DNA of 64,000 nucleotides from an uncultured Myxococcales bacterium (lineage in GTDB: Bacteria; Myxococcota_A; UBA9042; CAIXZC01), in contig CAITUV010000038.1 of NCBI GenBank assembly GCA_903895725.1, positions 1 to 64,000 on the forward strand. Reading direction: 5' to 3'. Below, piece by piece: positions 15,570 to 24,645 of this stretch. The translations under genes and the position numbers were made by a program. The first letter of the stretch is position 1. Each line of letters opens with the position of its first letter. The notes beneath the pieces were generated by a model that did not search any database, was not told the origin of the DNA, and saw only the letters and a program-made list of their open reading frames with translations.

Positions 15570-16408
15570 GCCACGTTGTCCCCCGTGGCGGGAAGCACGC
15601 GCTTGCGCCCCGGCCCGGAGCTCCCTCGCGTTCCTGCGCCGAGCAACCCCCGCAGCGAATGCCTCAAGGCTCCCCACAGGCTCGCCTGCCCCACCTGGAG
15701 CACCTCGTCCCCCGTTCGGAAGTCCATCAGTGCGGCGTAGAACCGATTGAGATCGGGGATCCGGTGATGATAGCGGCGGTCCGCCCCATCCTTCTGGAAC
15801 ACCGTCCCGTTCACGCTCCCCCGGAAGACGAAATGAGAGGCATCGAAGCGGGCGTGCGGGTCGATGTAGATCTCGTGGCGGTATTGCTGGTCCACGGCAG
15901 CTGCGATCGTGCGGTGGGTGGTGGATGGTGCCTCGGTCGCAAACGGCGACGGGTAGACTCGGTCGAAGTGCAGCGCCACGTTGCCCAGGCTGCTGAGCAC
16001 GGCGGCACAGTTGGTGACCCAGACGGGCCTCAGAAGCCCCTTGCGGAGGAGGTACGCGGTCAGCACGCGCCGGGTGAGCTTGTGCGTGAGCCCGCTTCCC
16101 CGCTCCCCCGGAGTCACGCACGTCAAGCCGAGGTGCAGCACCTCGCCGACCTCCGGCACATCCAGGATCAGAGCCGAGCAGAAGCCGGCCAGCGAGCCGT
16201 CGTCGCTCCACGCGAGGGCCAGCACCTTGTCCTCGAAGGCTTTGCGCGTTCCCACCATGACCTGGTAGTCCGGGATCGGGTCGAAGCAGGTCGCCGCCAC
16301 CTTCCGAATCTCGTGCGTCAACGCTGCGATCCCCGCGTCCGAGACATGTCGCCCGGGCCGCACCAGGACTTCGTAGCGATACTTCGGCTTTTCGGGATTC
16401 CTGCTCAT
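15566..16408 (-). CDS. GNAT-family acyltransferase, coupled to PlsC
   Basis: 280 residues from ATG 16408 with AGGAGA at 16419-16414. The N-terminal half contains a recognisable acetyl/acyl-CoA binding motif A (LTCVTPGERGSGLTHKLTRR; compare V-x-P-x-x-R-G-x-G) after a strand SLAGFCSALILDVPEV. The C-terminal 120 residues are less typical. Its start overlaps the TGA of the PlsC-like gene (ATGA), so the two are translationally coupled. A GNAT enzyme paired with a PlsC-type O-acyltransferase recalls the OlsB/OlsA ornithine-lipid pair, but I cannot show that this is OlsB; other amino- or lipid-acylation reactions are equally possible. Confidence 0.7.
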   Translation of the reverse strand: MSRNPEKPKYRYEVLVRPGRHVSDAGIAALTHEIRKVAATCFDPIPDYQVMVGTRKAFEDKVLALAWSDDGSLAGFCSALILDVPEVGEVLHLGLTCVTPGERGSGLTHKLTRRVLTAYLLRKGLLRPVWVTNCAAVLSSLGNVALHFDRVYPSPFATEAPSTTHRTIAAAVDQQYRHEIYIDPHARFDASHFVFRGSVNGTVFQKDGADRRYHHRIPDLNRFYAALMDFRTGDEVLQVGQASLWGALRHSLRGLLGAGTRGSSGPGRKRVLPATGDNVA

Positions 16409-17196
16409 TGCATTCTCCTTGCATTGGGTTGACCGCACTCGGAAAGACACCTGGCAATCCAGCTCCACGTCGACCTGCACAGCTCCATCGGCTCGACGTG
16501 GCTCGCCTGCGGACCGAACGATACATGGGCAATGGTGGTCCGCTCCGAGAAGCACTCGAGAAAGTGTGGCACGAACTCATCATCGCCGACCCAGGCTACT
16601 TCGGGGCGGTCGTACCAGACGGCAACCGGGATGATCGGGACGGCCTGCGCTGCCGCCATGGCAAAGACCCCGGGACGGAAGGGGAGCAACCCGGGGCCGG
16701 CCGTCGTGGTGCCTTCCGGAAAGACGGCTACGGTGGCGCCGCCGGCCACGGCCCTGGCCAGGGAATCTCGGGCCCCTCGTCGGCTGGCCCCGTCGCTGCG
16801 GTCCACGAATACCGTGTTGGCATGACGGGCAGCGGGCCCCAGGACCGGCCAGGAGGCCAGCTCCTTCTTGGCCAGGAAATGGCAGGGGACCTGAGAGAGA
16901 AGGACCGCAATGTCCAGGTACGAGCGGTGGTTGGCCACGAGCACCGCCGGAGACGTGGGCAACGGGCCTCGAACGTCGACCCGCACCCCGCAGCGGCGCA
17001 GCGTGCGCGATGCCCAGCGTTGGGCAGCCCGGGCTGCCCTCCGATCGTCCGGCCCCGCCACGAGGCCTCTCCACACCAGGGCCACCATGGAAGCTGCCGT
17101 GTCGCCAAGGAGCCCGGCGAGCCGCAGGGTTGCCAGGAGCCTCGAGGCCCGGATGGCGGGGACGGGAGAACTGGTGCTCTCGACGGCTGAGTTCAT
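16405..17196 (-). CDS. PlsC-type 1-acyl-glycerol-3-phosphate acyltransferase family protein
   Basis: 263 residues from ATG 17196, chosen because GAGGTG sits six bases upstream; ATGs at 17223 and 17247 lack an SD. The family's catalytic block I, H-x4-D, is seen in NHRSYLDIAVLL. Block II occurs as FVDRSDGASRRGA and block III as VFPEGTTTAGPGLLPFRPGV, with a block IV-like AVPIIPVAVWY. One hydrophobic segment near the N-terminus (LAGLLGDTAASMVALVW) is the usual membrane anchor. It should transfer an acyl chain to a lysophospholipid or related lipid at the inner membrane. It overlaps the next gene by 4 bp. Confidence 0.85.
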   Translation of the reverse strand: MNSAVESTSSPVPAIRASRLLATLRLAGLLGDTAASMVALVWRGLVAGPDDRRAARAAQRWASRTLRRCGVRVDVRGPLPTSPAVLVANHRSYLDIAVLLSQVPCHFLAKKELASWPVLGPAARHANTVFVDRSDGASRRGARDSLARAVAGGATVAVFPEGTTTAGPGLLPFRPGVFAMAAAQAVPIIPVAVWYDRPEVAWVGDDEFVPHFLECFSERTTIAHVSFGPQASHVEPMELCRSTWSWIARCLSECGQPNARRMQ

Positions 17197-17316
17197 CGTT
17201 GTCACCTCGTGCGATCGCTTCATCGACCCAACAGGCCCAGGATGCATGCTGGAAATTGGGGCCTGATTGCCCGGCTGTTAGAAATCGAAGAGAACGGGAC
17301 CGAAAGCGTGGGGGGC

Positions 17317-17477
17317 CCTCTTGACTTCCTGGAGAACAGGGAATCCGGAACATTCGGCGGGGGCCGTCGGCTCCGGCTTTCGTCGCGCCTGCGGTCCTCA
17401 GCGTGCTGCACGAGAAGTTCAACCTGATGCCGATCACGATTCCTGAGGCCGATCTGGCGGCCATCCAGGGGAACTAG
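17317..17477 (+). pseudogene. hcp: 3' remnant of hybrid-cluster protein (hydroxylamine reductase) gene, frameshifted
   Basis: On the plus strand PLDFLE (17317-17334) is followed, after two extra bases AA (17335-17336), by QGIRNIRRGPSAPAFVAPAV, LSVLHEKFNLMPITIPEADL and AAIQGN, ending at TAG 17475-17477. From memory this matches the Hcp/prismane C-terminus (GI-NI-LGP-LPAF--P-V--VL---FNI--I-TPEEDL). The required 2-nt frameshift and the absence of any upstream Hcp sequence show a decayed 3' end of a gene of about 550 codons. It lies in the 291-bp gap between two minus-strand genes. Family match is from memory only. Confidence 0.65.
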
Positions 17478-17487
17478 GCGGGAGGAG

Positions 17488-19083
17488 CTACATCTCCGGG
17501 GTCACGAACCCGAAATAGCGGGCCATCCAGTAGGCCACGAGGTAGTCCTCAGGCGACTCGACGAGCTGGGGGTCACCGGGGTCCTCCTCGAGCTCATAGG
17601 GATTGCCGCCCCAGAGGTAGTTGTCCATGGCGACCTGGTCGATGGGGATGACCTGGTCAGTCATCGGGTCGTCCCCGCGGGTCGTGCAGATCGTCTCGTA
17701 CTGGCTGACCGTGTCGACCGGCAAGTGGGCCTTGTGCTCGGGGAACGACTTGAGTGTGCAAAGGGCATCCGCGGCTGCCTGCTCAGGCCAGGGGTCCTTA
17801 GGGGCCTTGTTGATGAGGTAGAACATCGTGTAGAGGGTCTTCTTCTGCTCGTTCATGGGGTACGGGTCGTCGGGCTCCCACATCTGCTGGCGCAGCGTCT
17901 TGCGGTAGATGTCCTTGAGCTGCGGATCCTCCTCGGTTCGAATCAGGGAGAACATGGCGAGCTGCGACATGTTGTGGTTGTTCCAGTTGGTCTTGCAGCC
18001 GAGGTCGAGGCCGACCATGTCGAGGTAGTCGGTGTAGGGGTGAGGTGGCTCTCCGGGGATGCACTCCTTCACGCCGTTCTTCTGGAGCAGGCAGTCGTCG
18101 ATGAACTGCTGATATTTCGCCCCCTTTTCCGCACCGCCGACGACTGCCGCCAGCTTGAGCCAGGAGAGCGTGAGGACTGCGTCGAACCCCGGGAAGTCGT
18201 CGACGCCCATGGCCATCATGCCGCCAAAGAGCGTCATCTTGCCGTCGATGTCCGTGATGGCGAGCTGGTGGTCGACGAGGTGGTCGCCGACCTGGAGCAC
18301 GATGTCGGCGACACGCTCCCGGACCTCGGGATCGTCGACGACCTCCCACGCTGTGGCCATGGCGAACATGTGGGCCGCGTACTCGTCCTTGCTGACGTCG
18401 TTCTTGAACCACCACCCTTTGAACTCCCCTTCCTTGACCTCGTTGAAGCGCTTGCAGTGCTTGACCGCCAGGTCGCAGTCGGGGTACCAGACCGCAAGCT
18501 TGTCCGCGCTGGGGAATCCTGGCAGCGCCGGGTTGATCATGACGCGGCTGAACAGGCCTGGGACGCCGGTGATCTTCATCATATTGTGCTCGCCCCGGAC
18601 CACGCGCCGGAGGTTCTCGAGCGCTTCCGGGTCCTTCGTGACCGCATAGCGGAACGATTGCGAGGCCGAGTAGATGGCGGTCCAGGAGCCGACATTGTCG
18701 CTCATGTCGACCTGGTCGAAGGTGTCGAGGTCCTCCTTGAGCCGAACGCTGAACCAGTGGTCCTGCCCGGGCGGCAGATGCCACTTTCGAGCGACCATGT
18801 CGAAGTACTCGGCCTTCTGGTGCAGGTTCATGGGAGTGCCGGCCACACCCGGGCATGCGAGCGGCTCGAACTGACCGGGGACCCGAGCCTCTTCCAGGGC
18901 GTCTGAGTCGGCAGGTAGGTCAAAGACCGTGCCATTTCCGTCGGGGTCGGCCGGCTGCCCGTCTCCGCTGTCGGCCGCATCGGCAGCCGGGCCGGCATCC
19001 TCCCGCTCCGTCCCGTTACCGCACGCTGCCGCCATGCACAGGGTCAGGAGAGCTGCCGCGGACGCGGTCCAAGCGGATTTCAT
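17488..19083 (-). CDS. Lipoprotein of unknown function, helical catalytic-like domain
   Basis: 531 residues. ATG 19083 with GGAG about nine bases upstream. Signal peptide with lipobox MAAAC (Cys 21), then an acidic Asp/Ala/Gly spacer to about residue 60. The main domain (70-530) is rich in aromatic and helical segments, for example EYFDMVARKWHLPPGQDHWF, FRYAVTKDPEALENLRRVV and NWNNHNMSQLAMFSLI. Its texture resembles (alpha/alpha)n toroid enzymes or carrier proteins acting on polysaccharides, but no catalytic motif is certain, so no function is assigned. It lies 57 bp downstream of the PAS histidine kinase on the same strand. Confidence 0.7.
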   Translation of the reverse strand: MKSAWTASAAALLTLCMAAACGNGTEREDAGPAADAADSGDGQPADPDGNGTVFDLPADSDALEEARVPGQFEPLACPGVAGTPMNLHQKAEYFDMVARKWHLPPGQDHWFSVRLKEDLDTFDQVDMSDNVGSWTAIYSASQSFRYAVTKDPEALENLRRVVRGEHNMMKITGVPGLFSRVMINPALPGFPSADKLAVWYPDCDLAVKHCKRFNEVKEGEFKGWWFKNDVSKDEYAAHMFAMATAWEVVDDPEVRERVADIVLQVGDHLVDHQLAITDIDGKMTLFGGMMAMGVDDFPGFDAVLTLSWLKLAAVVGGAEKGAKYQQFIDDCLLQKNGVKECIPGEPPHPYTDYLDMVGLDLGCKTNWNNHNMSQLAMFSLIRTEEDPQLKDIYRKTLRQQMWEPDDPYPMNEQKKTLYTMFYLINKAPKDPWPEQAAADALCTLKSFPEHKAHLPVDTVSQYETICTTRGDDPMTDQVIPIDQVAMDNYLWGGNPYELEEDPGDPQLVESPEDYLVAYWMARYFGFVTPEM

Positions 19084-19140
19084 ATGCGGCTCCAGGTGGG
19101 GTCGTTTGCCACCTCGAAACTGCGCGGCAGCTGCCAGAGG

Positions 19141-20736
19141 TCAGGCCGGCCGTTCGAGGCAACGGGGCAAGTATATCTTGAAGGACGTCCCCTTTCCAGG
19201 CTCACTCCAGACGTCGACGAAACCACCGTTCTGGCGGACGATCCCGTAGGTGGTTGCGAGCCCCAGGCCCACGCCCCTTCCCACGGCTTTGGTGGTGAAG
19301 AAGGGCTCGAACACTCGGGCCAACGTCTCCGGGTCCATTCCACACCCGTTGTCCGTTACGGAGAGACGCACGAACTCACCGGGAGTAGCGTCGGAAAGGC
19401 CGGCGCACAGGGCGGAATCTACGACCACGTTGGCCGTTTCGACGACCACCGTGCCGGAGCAGACGCCGGCCTGACGCACCTTGGCGCATGCGGAGTCAGG
19501 CACCTGGTCCACGGCGTCGCGTGCGTTCGCACACAGGTTGAACAGGATCTGGCCGAGCTGACCGGCATCCATCTTGACCTGCCAGATGGGCGTCGACGGA
19601 ATCCAGCTCAGAGCGATGTTCGGCCCCGTGATCCGGCGAAGCACGCCAGCGATCTTCTCCACCTCGTCGTTGGGATTGAGAACCCTGGGGACCACCGGCT
19701 GCCTGCGGGCAAAGGCGAGGAGCTGCTGGGTGAGGTCGGCCGAGTGGTTCGCCGCCTGGACGATGGCGTCGATGTCGGGGCGAAGGGGATGGGAGATGGA
19801 AAGCCCCTCACGCAACATCTCCGCATGGCAGAGAATCACGTTCAGCATGTTGTTGAAATCATGGGCAATCCCCCCGGCCAGTCGGCCCAGGGATTCCAGC
19901 TTGCGGGCCTGCGTGAGCTGGTCGTGGAGCTTCTCCTGCTCCTTGTCCGCCTGCACCCGCTCCGTGATGTCCGTCTCGATGCCATCCCAGATGAGCGAGC
20001 CGCCGGGAATCCGGCGCGGCGAGGACACAAACCGGCGCCAACGGCGCTCCCCCCACGGCAGGAGGACTGGAACGTCGATATCGAGTCGGGTCAGGGTGCG
20101 AAACGCTTCCGCTTCGGCGGCAAGGACTTCGCGGGCGGCACCTTCCTCCACCTGCCCGTAGAGGGACATGGGGTCGTCCATGACCTGTTTCACGGTAAGC
20201 CCATGCATGCGCTCGACCGCCGGGCTGACATAGGTGAACCTGCGCTCCGTCCCGCCCGGGCCGCTGTCGATCTGATAGACCATGCCGTCGGCCAGGTTCT
20301 CGCTGAGATTGCGGAACTGAGTCTCCCCCTCCAGCAGTGCCTGTTCCACCTGCAGATGTCGGGTGGTATCTCGCACGAAAGCAACCAGGCAACCGCCCTC
20401 GGATTCGAGGTAGGTCACACTCACTTCCACGTCAAGAGAGGTCCCGTCCTTGCGCCGGTGCCTGGAGTGGAACCGGTCGCCGCCGACCTTCATCAGTCGC
20501 TGGATGCGCTCGCCGACGTCCTGCTCCGAATCACTGAGCTCCAGGTCCGAGATCCGCAGTTGCAGGAGCTCCTGCTCGGAGTAACCGGTCATGCGGCAGT
20601 AGGCGTCGTTGACTTCCCGGATCCGCCCGGCCAGGTCTGCCCGAACGAATCCGTCCAGAGCCGTCTGTACGATTCTGTCATGAAGCTCGTCAGATTCCCG
20701 CCGCTCCGCCTCAGTGCGTGGCATTGCCGACGTCAT
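19141..20736 (-). CDS. PAS-PAS sensor histidine kinase (soluble)
   Basis: 531 residues from ATG 20736 with AGGTGG five bases upstream; a GTG at 20745 is rejected. Two PAS domains are visible: residues about 15-130 (GRIREVNDAYCRMTGYSEQE) and about 145-270 (FTYVSPAVERMHGLTVKQVM). The histidine box is GGIAHDFNNMLNVI (His near 292). The ATPase part has N-box NLCANARDAV, G1 VTDNGCGMD, F-box FEPFFTTK and G2 GRGVGLGLATTYGIV. No membrane segment, so it senses a cytoplasmic signal. There is no receiver domain and no response regulator next to it, so its partner is encoded elsewhere. Confidence 0.9.
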   Translation of the reverse strand: MTSAMPRTEAERRESDELHDRIVQTALDGFVRADLAGRIREVNDAYCRMTGYSEQELLQLRISDLELSDSEQDVGERIQRLMKVGGDRFHSRHRRKDGTSLDVEVSVTYLESEGGCLVAFVRDTTRHLQVEQALLEGETQFRNLSENLADGMVYQIDSGPGGTERRFTYVSPAVERMHGLTVKQVMDDPMSLYGQVEEGAAREVLAAEAEAFRTLTRLDIDVPVLLPWGERRWRRFVSSPRRIPGGSLIWDGIETDITERVQADKEQEKLHDQLTQARKLESLGRLAGGIAHDFNNMLNVILCHAEMLREGLSISHPLRPDIDAIVQAANHSADLTQQLLAFARRQPVVPRVLNPNDEVEKIAGVLRRITGPNIALSWIPSTPIWQVKMDAGQLGQILFNLCANARDAVDQVPDSACAKVRQAGVCSGTVVVETANVVVDSALCAGLSDATPGEFVRLSVTDNGCGMDPETLARVFEPFFTTKAVGRGVGLGLATTYGIVRQNGGFVDVWSEPGKGTSFKIYLPRCLERPA

Positions 20737-20858
20737 GCGAACCACCTGCCATCTACTTGCGCATCCGCTTGTGCGGCCGGCGTCCTTGGGGGGAGACGCA
20801 ACGGCGCACCCTCAAACCACCGGCGCAAGGATGTGGGTGACCCGATCAGGAGTCAAGG

Positions 20859-20882
20859 GGATCGCTCCCTCGGGGGCGATCC
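20859..20882. terminator. Perfect 7-bp stem hairpin between TfoX-like gene and histidine kinase
   Basis: GGATCGC (20859-20865) and GCGATCC (20876-20882) form a perfect stem around a 10-nt loop. It sits 41 bp past the end of the TfoX-domain gene and before the kinase gene, both on the minus strand. No T-run follows, so termination is only plausible. The 186-bp gap holds nothing else I recognise. Confidence 0.35.
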
Positions 20883-20922
20883 AGGCTCGCCGCAGCCCGG
20901 GAACTGCAGGACGGGCCGAAGC

Positions 20923-21312
20923 CTACTTGCCGGCCGCCTTCGTGGCTTTGGGTGGAAGCGAGGCAGCGAAACGGTGGGCACGGGCGAGCCACTCGGCGAA
21001 GGCCTCGCCGGATGCCAGGATCTCGGGGGGCGTCTCGACATACTCCTTCATGGCGCGTCCCGGCATGGGCACGAACGGCTTGGCCCCATGCTCGTCCACC
21101 ATCCGCCGGCGCTCGTCCTCGGGCAGCCGCAGCACGACACCGTCCTTGAAGATGCCTGCGAACATGTTCCCGTTCACGAAGCCGCACAGATACCCGAACA
21201 TCTTGCGCCGCTCCACGCCGGCGGGGAGCCTGTCCAGCTGCTCGCCGAATGAGCGGGTCAGCTCCTCAGAGGCTTTGGTCCACTTCGGTACCGCCCGAGT
21301 TCCCTTCGCCAT
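20923..21312 (-). CDS. TfoX N-terminal-domain protein
   Basis: 129 residues from ATG 21312 with GGAGG at 21319-21315. The sequence matches the TfoX/Sxy N-terminal domain: KMFGYLCGFVNGNMFAGIFK, then VVLRLPEDERRRM and a final FVPMPGRAMKEYVETPPEIL block. The C-terminal TfoX domain is absent, as in most stand-alone homologs of 100-130 residues. In gammaproteobacteria the full-length TfoX is a competence regulator; stand-alone domain proteins have no agreed function. It follows the CTDC-repeat lipoprotein gene by 32 bp on the same strand and could be in its operon. Confidence 0.8.
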   Translation of the reverse strand: MAKGTRAVPKWTKASEELTRSFGEQLDRLPAGVERRKMFGYLCGFVNGNMFAGIFKDGVVLRLPEDERRRMVDEHGAKPFVPMPGRAMKEYVETPPEILASGEAFAEWLARAHRFAASLPPKATKAAGK

Positions 21313-21344
21313 CGGTCCTCCCTTGCGAGTCTCGCCCTCGCGGG

Positions 21345-24300
21345 TCACTTGCACGTGTAGCACTCGATGTATGCCCAGTGCGTGCAGCCGCTGCCGCAGC
21401 TCCCATACTTCGAGTTGACGTGCCCGTCCGCCTCTCCCACGGCCCAGCATGGACCGCCGGCCTGGTAGTCGCCCGTGGGGTTGTTGCCTGTGGCATCGCC
21501 GTATCCCAGGTAGTGGCAGACGAAGTTGAAGCCGTCGTTGCCGCCGCCGCACGAGAGCATCGTGATCACGCCAAGCATCGAGTCCACGACCTGGATCTTG
21601 CCCGGCGTTCCCTTGCACGTACCGGCCGAGCACACGTCCCCCGACGTGCAGTCCTGGCCGTCGTTGCACGGGGCCGAGTTGAACGTCGTCTTGCAGCCTT
21701 CGGTGGCATGGCAGGTGTTGTCAGTGCAGACGTTGTTGTCGTTGCACAGCGCATCCAGAGGCACGTGCTGGCAACCGAGCACGGCATGGCAGGTATCCTG
21801 GGTGCACGAAACCTTGTCGTCACACGAGGCGTCGAGCGGCACATGCTGGCAGCCCTTGATGGCGTCGCAGGAATCATCGGTGCACACGTTCCCGTCATCG
21901 CAGAAAGCATCGATGGGAGTGTGCGAGCAGCCCGCCAGCGGACTGCACGAATCCGTGGTGCAGACGTTGGCATCATCACAGTCGAAAGCACCGGTGGAGG
22001 TGCATTTTCCGGCAGTGCACTGGTCACCGGTGGTACACGAGTTGCCGTCGTCGCAAGCCACCTGGTTGGGCAGGAACTGGCAGCCGGTCACGGGATCGCA
22101 CGAGTCGTCGGTGCAAAGGTTGCCGTCATTGCACGAGATCGTTGCTCCCGGGACGCACGCTCCATCCTTGCACGAGTCGGCTGCCGTGCAGACGCTCCCG
22201 TCGCTGCACGGATGGGTGTTGAACGTGCTCGAGCAACCGGACTTGGGATCACACGAATCGGTGGTACAGACATTGGAATCGTCGCAGGCGACAGCGGTCC
22301 CCGGGACGCATTTCCCGCCGTCACACTGGTCTCCCGAGGTGCAGGCGTTGCCATCGTTGCACTGCGCCTGGTTGGCCTTGAAGACGCATCCGGCCTTGGG
22401 GTCGCATGCATCGTCCGTGCACCCGTTGCCGTCCTGGCAGACCACGGCAACCGCTCCCGTGCACTGCCCCAGCTTGCAGACGTCCCCCGCCGTGCAGGCG
22501 TTTGCGTCGTCGCACGGAGCCGAGTTGAGCAGATGGAGGCATCCCTTGGCCGGATCGCAGGTATCGGTAGTGCAGACGTTGTCATCGTCGCAGTCGGCCA
22601 GTGCGGAGTATGTGCACGCTCCCTGACTGCAGGAGTCCCCCTTGGTGCAGGCGTTTCCATCGTCACAGGCCGCCAGGTTGGGGGCGTGGAGGCATTTACC
22701 GGACGCGCAGGAATCGTCGGTGCACGGGTTCGCATCGTCGCAGGAGAGCGGCATGCCGGCCTTGCAGCTCCCCTTGTCGCACGTGTCCCCGATGGTGCAG
22801 GGGTCGCCGTCGGAGCATGCCCCTCCCATGGGCTGGTGGAAACACCCCGTGGCGGGCTGGCAGGAATCCGCCGTGCACGCGTTTCCGTCGTCACAGAAGG
22901 CCACTCCGGTGGGCTTGCACTGCCCTGCGGTGCAGGTATCTCCGGTGGTGCAGGCGTTGGCGTCGTCACAGGACTCCGAGTTGGGAACGTGCTGGCAGCC
23001 GGCAGTCGCCTTGCAGGAGTCATCGGTACACGGATTCGCGTCGTCGCAGGGGAGCAGCCCTGACGGCACGCACTCGCCCTCCACGCATAGATCTCCGGTG
23101 GTGCAGACGTCGCCGTCGTTGCAGGGCTTCCCATTGGCAAAATGCTGACATCCCGTGGCGGGATCGCAGACATCGTCCGTGCACGGATTGCCATCGTTGC
23201 AGTTCTTTGCCGGTCCTCCAAGGCACTTCCCCTGCTGGCAGGCATCGCTCACCGTGCAGGCGTTCGTGTCATCGCAGGGGCCGTCTTGGCTGTCCGGGAT
23301 CAGGCTGCACAGTCCGGTGGCAGGATCGCAGAACGCGGCCAGGCAGGGCGAGTCGATTCCAACGGGCTCCTGGCATTTCTTGACGGTGCCGGGGTCCACC
23401 GCACACTGGAAGGGGACCACGCTCTTGTCGCAGAACAGGCTTCCGTTGCAGACATCCCCGTCCTCGAGAGCCTGGCAGTCTGAATCCCCCTGGCAATCGC
23501 AGGAGACCTTGAAGCCGGTGCAGGTCCCCTGCTTGCACTGGTCGGCCACGGTGCACGGGTCGTCGTCGTCGCAATCCAGCGTGTTGGGCAGGTTGATGCA
23601 GCCTCCCGCCTCGTCGCACGAATCGTCCGTGCAGGGATTCTTGTCATCGCAGTCGACCGGTTTTCCCGTGCACACACCGTCTTCACAGTGGTCGGCCACC
23701 GTGCAGGTGTTTCCATCCTTGCACTCGATGTCCGACAGCGCCTCGTGGCTGCAGCCGCCCGCCCCTCCGCAGAGGTCCTCGGTGCAGTCGTTGCCATCGT
23801 CGCACAGCTCCTTGAGCTTTCCCTGCTGGAGCAGGGGCTCGTCCTGGTCGCCGTCGCAATCGTCGTCGAGGCCGTTGCAGGTTTCGTCTGCGGGAGTGGC
23901 CGCGTCGCACGCGGTCAGACCCTCCGATGAGCAGACCCGCTTGCCGAGGCAGGTCCCAGCCTCGTTCGAGACCTCGCAAGGGGTCCAGAGAGCCAGCTCC
24001 ACGGACCTTGCCGTACACGGGCAGACGCCGGCCTCCGCCACACACTGCATGGTCTCGATGCCGTCCACGGTCAGGGAGGGCTTGCAGGAGAACCCCCACG
24101 GGCACTCCTCGGTGGCCATGCACGAGCCTCCGCAGAAGCTCCCCTCGGGGCCGTAGTCCACGCAGACATCCTCGGCCCCGGCCGCTGTCTTGCAGTCTGC
24201 GCTGGCCTGGCACGGGCGACAGAGGTTGGCGAAGTCCGACATGCACACGTAGACGAGGTCGGGCGCGGCAGCGGCAAGCTGCTGGCACTTGAACCCCTGG

Positions 24301-24635
24301 GGGCACTCCTCAGTGCAGGTCTGGGTGCAGATCCCGTCACCCATGTGGTCGATGCACCAGCCGGACTGGCAGTCGGTATTCTGTGAGCACTTCTCGCCGA
24401 AGCATCCGGTCCCCGCCTCGCAGGCAGGGGGAGTGCGCCCTTCCTCGGTCTCGGAAAGACCATCGGGGAGCGGCTCGTCGGGACGGGCGAGATCGACGAT
24501 CTCCACGGCGATCTCGGCGGCGGAGCCCCCGAGATCTTCGGCATCCGGGACGTCGATCGCGGTCACCATCCCGTTTCCTCCTGCGCAGGCGAAGGCCGCC
24601 AGGAGGCCGGCAGCGAGAACCATCAGCTTCTTCAT
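21345..24635 (-). CDS. Giant CTDC-repeat lipoprotein A (1096 residues)
   Basis: Lipobox AAFAC. After an acidic spacer comes an N-terminal Cys module shared with three other genes here (CQSGWCIDHMGDGICTQTCT, then CPQGFKC and DLVYVCMSDFANLCRPC). One MopE-type metal-binding motif follows (CNGLDDDCDGDQDEPL, about residue 260). From about 277 to 1000 there are 26 Dictyostelium-type CTDC repeats, alternating CDDGNPCTDDSC-type and CTTGDxC-type units, for example CDDANPCTDDSCKATAGC and CDDANACTTGDTCTAGQC. The last 80 residues (from GKIQVVDSMLGVITMLSC) are a separate small Cys-containing domain. The repeats bear many Asp and Asn, consistent with Ca2+ and disulfide-stabilised rods. Start ATG 24635 is 10 bp after the beta-flower gene stop. 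The paralog at 25496 is transcribed away from it. Confidence 0.85.
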   Translation of the reverse strand: MKKLMVLAAGLLAAFACAGGNGMVTAIDVPDAEDLGGSAAEIAVEIVDLARPDEPLPDGLSETEEGRTPPACEAGTGCFGEKCSQNTDCQSGWCIDHMGDGICTQTCTEECPQGFKCQQLAAAAPDLVYVCMSDFANLCRPCQASADCKTAAGAEDVCVDYGPEGSFCGGSCMATEECPWGFSCKPSLTVDGIETMQCVAEAGVCPCTARSVELALWTPCEVSNEAGTCLGKRVCSSEGLTACDAATPADETCNGLDDDCDGDQDEPLLQQGKLKELCDDGNDCTEDLCGGAGGCSHEALSDIECKDGNTCTVADHCEDGVCTGKPVDCDDKNPCTDDSCDEAGGCINLPNTLDCDDDDPCTVADQCKQGTCTGFKVSCDCQGDSDCQALEDGDVCNGSLFCDKSVVPFQCAVDPGTVKKCQEPVGIDSPCLAAFCDPATGLCSLIPDSQDGPCDDTNACTVSDACQQGKCLGGPAKNCNDGNPCTDDVCDPATGCQHFANGKPCNDGDVCTTGDLCVEGECVPSGLLPCDDANPCTDDSCKATAGCQHVPNSESCDDANACTTGDTCTAGQCKPTGVAFCDDGNACTADSCQPATGCFHQPMGGACSDGDPCTIGDTCDKGSCKAGMPLSCDDANPCTDDSCASGKCLHAPNLAACDDGNACTKGDSCSQGACTYSALADCDDDNVCTTDTCDPAKGCLHLLNSAPCDDANACTAGDVCKLGQCTGAVAVVCQDGNGCTDDACDPKAGCVFKANQAQCNDGNACTSGDQCDGGKCVPGTAVACDDSNVCTTDSCDPKSGCSSTFNTHPCSDGSVCTAADSCKDGACVPGATISCNDGNLCTDDSCDPVTGCQFLPNQVACDDGNSCTTGDQCTAGKCTSTGAFDCDDANVCTTDSCSPLAGCSHTPIDAFCDDGNVCTDDSCDAIKGCQHVPLDASCDDKVSCTQDTCHAVLGCQHVPLDALCNDNNVCTDNTCHATEGCKTTFNSAPCNDGQDCTSGDVCSAGTCKGTPGKIQVVDSMLGVITMLSCGGGNDGFNFVCHYLGYGDATGNNPTGDYQAGGPCWAVGEADGHVNSKYGSCGSGCTHWAYIECYTCK

Positions 24636-24645
24636 GAACAGCCTC

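Noticed and set aside
19084..21252. 722-codon plus-strand frame opposite the histidine kinase
   Set aside because: The minus strand encodes a complete PAS kinase and a TfoX-domain protein in this interval; the plus frame has no recognisable motif.
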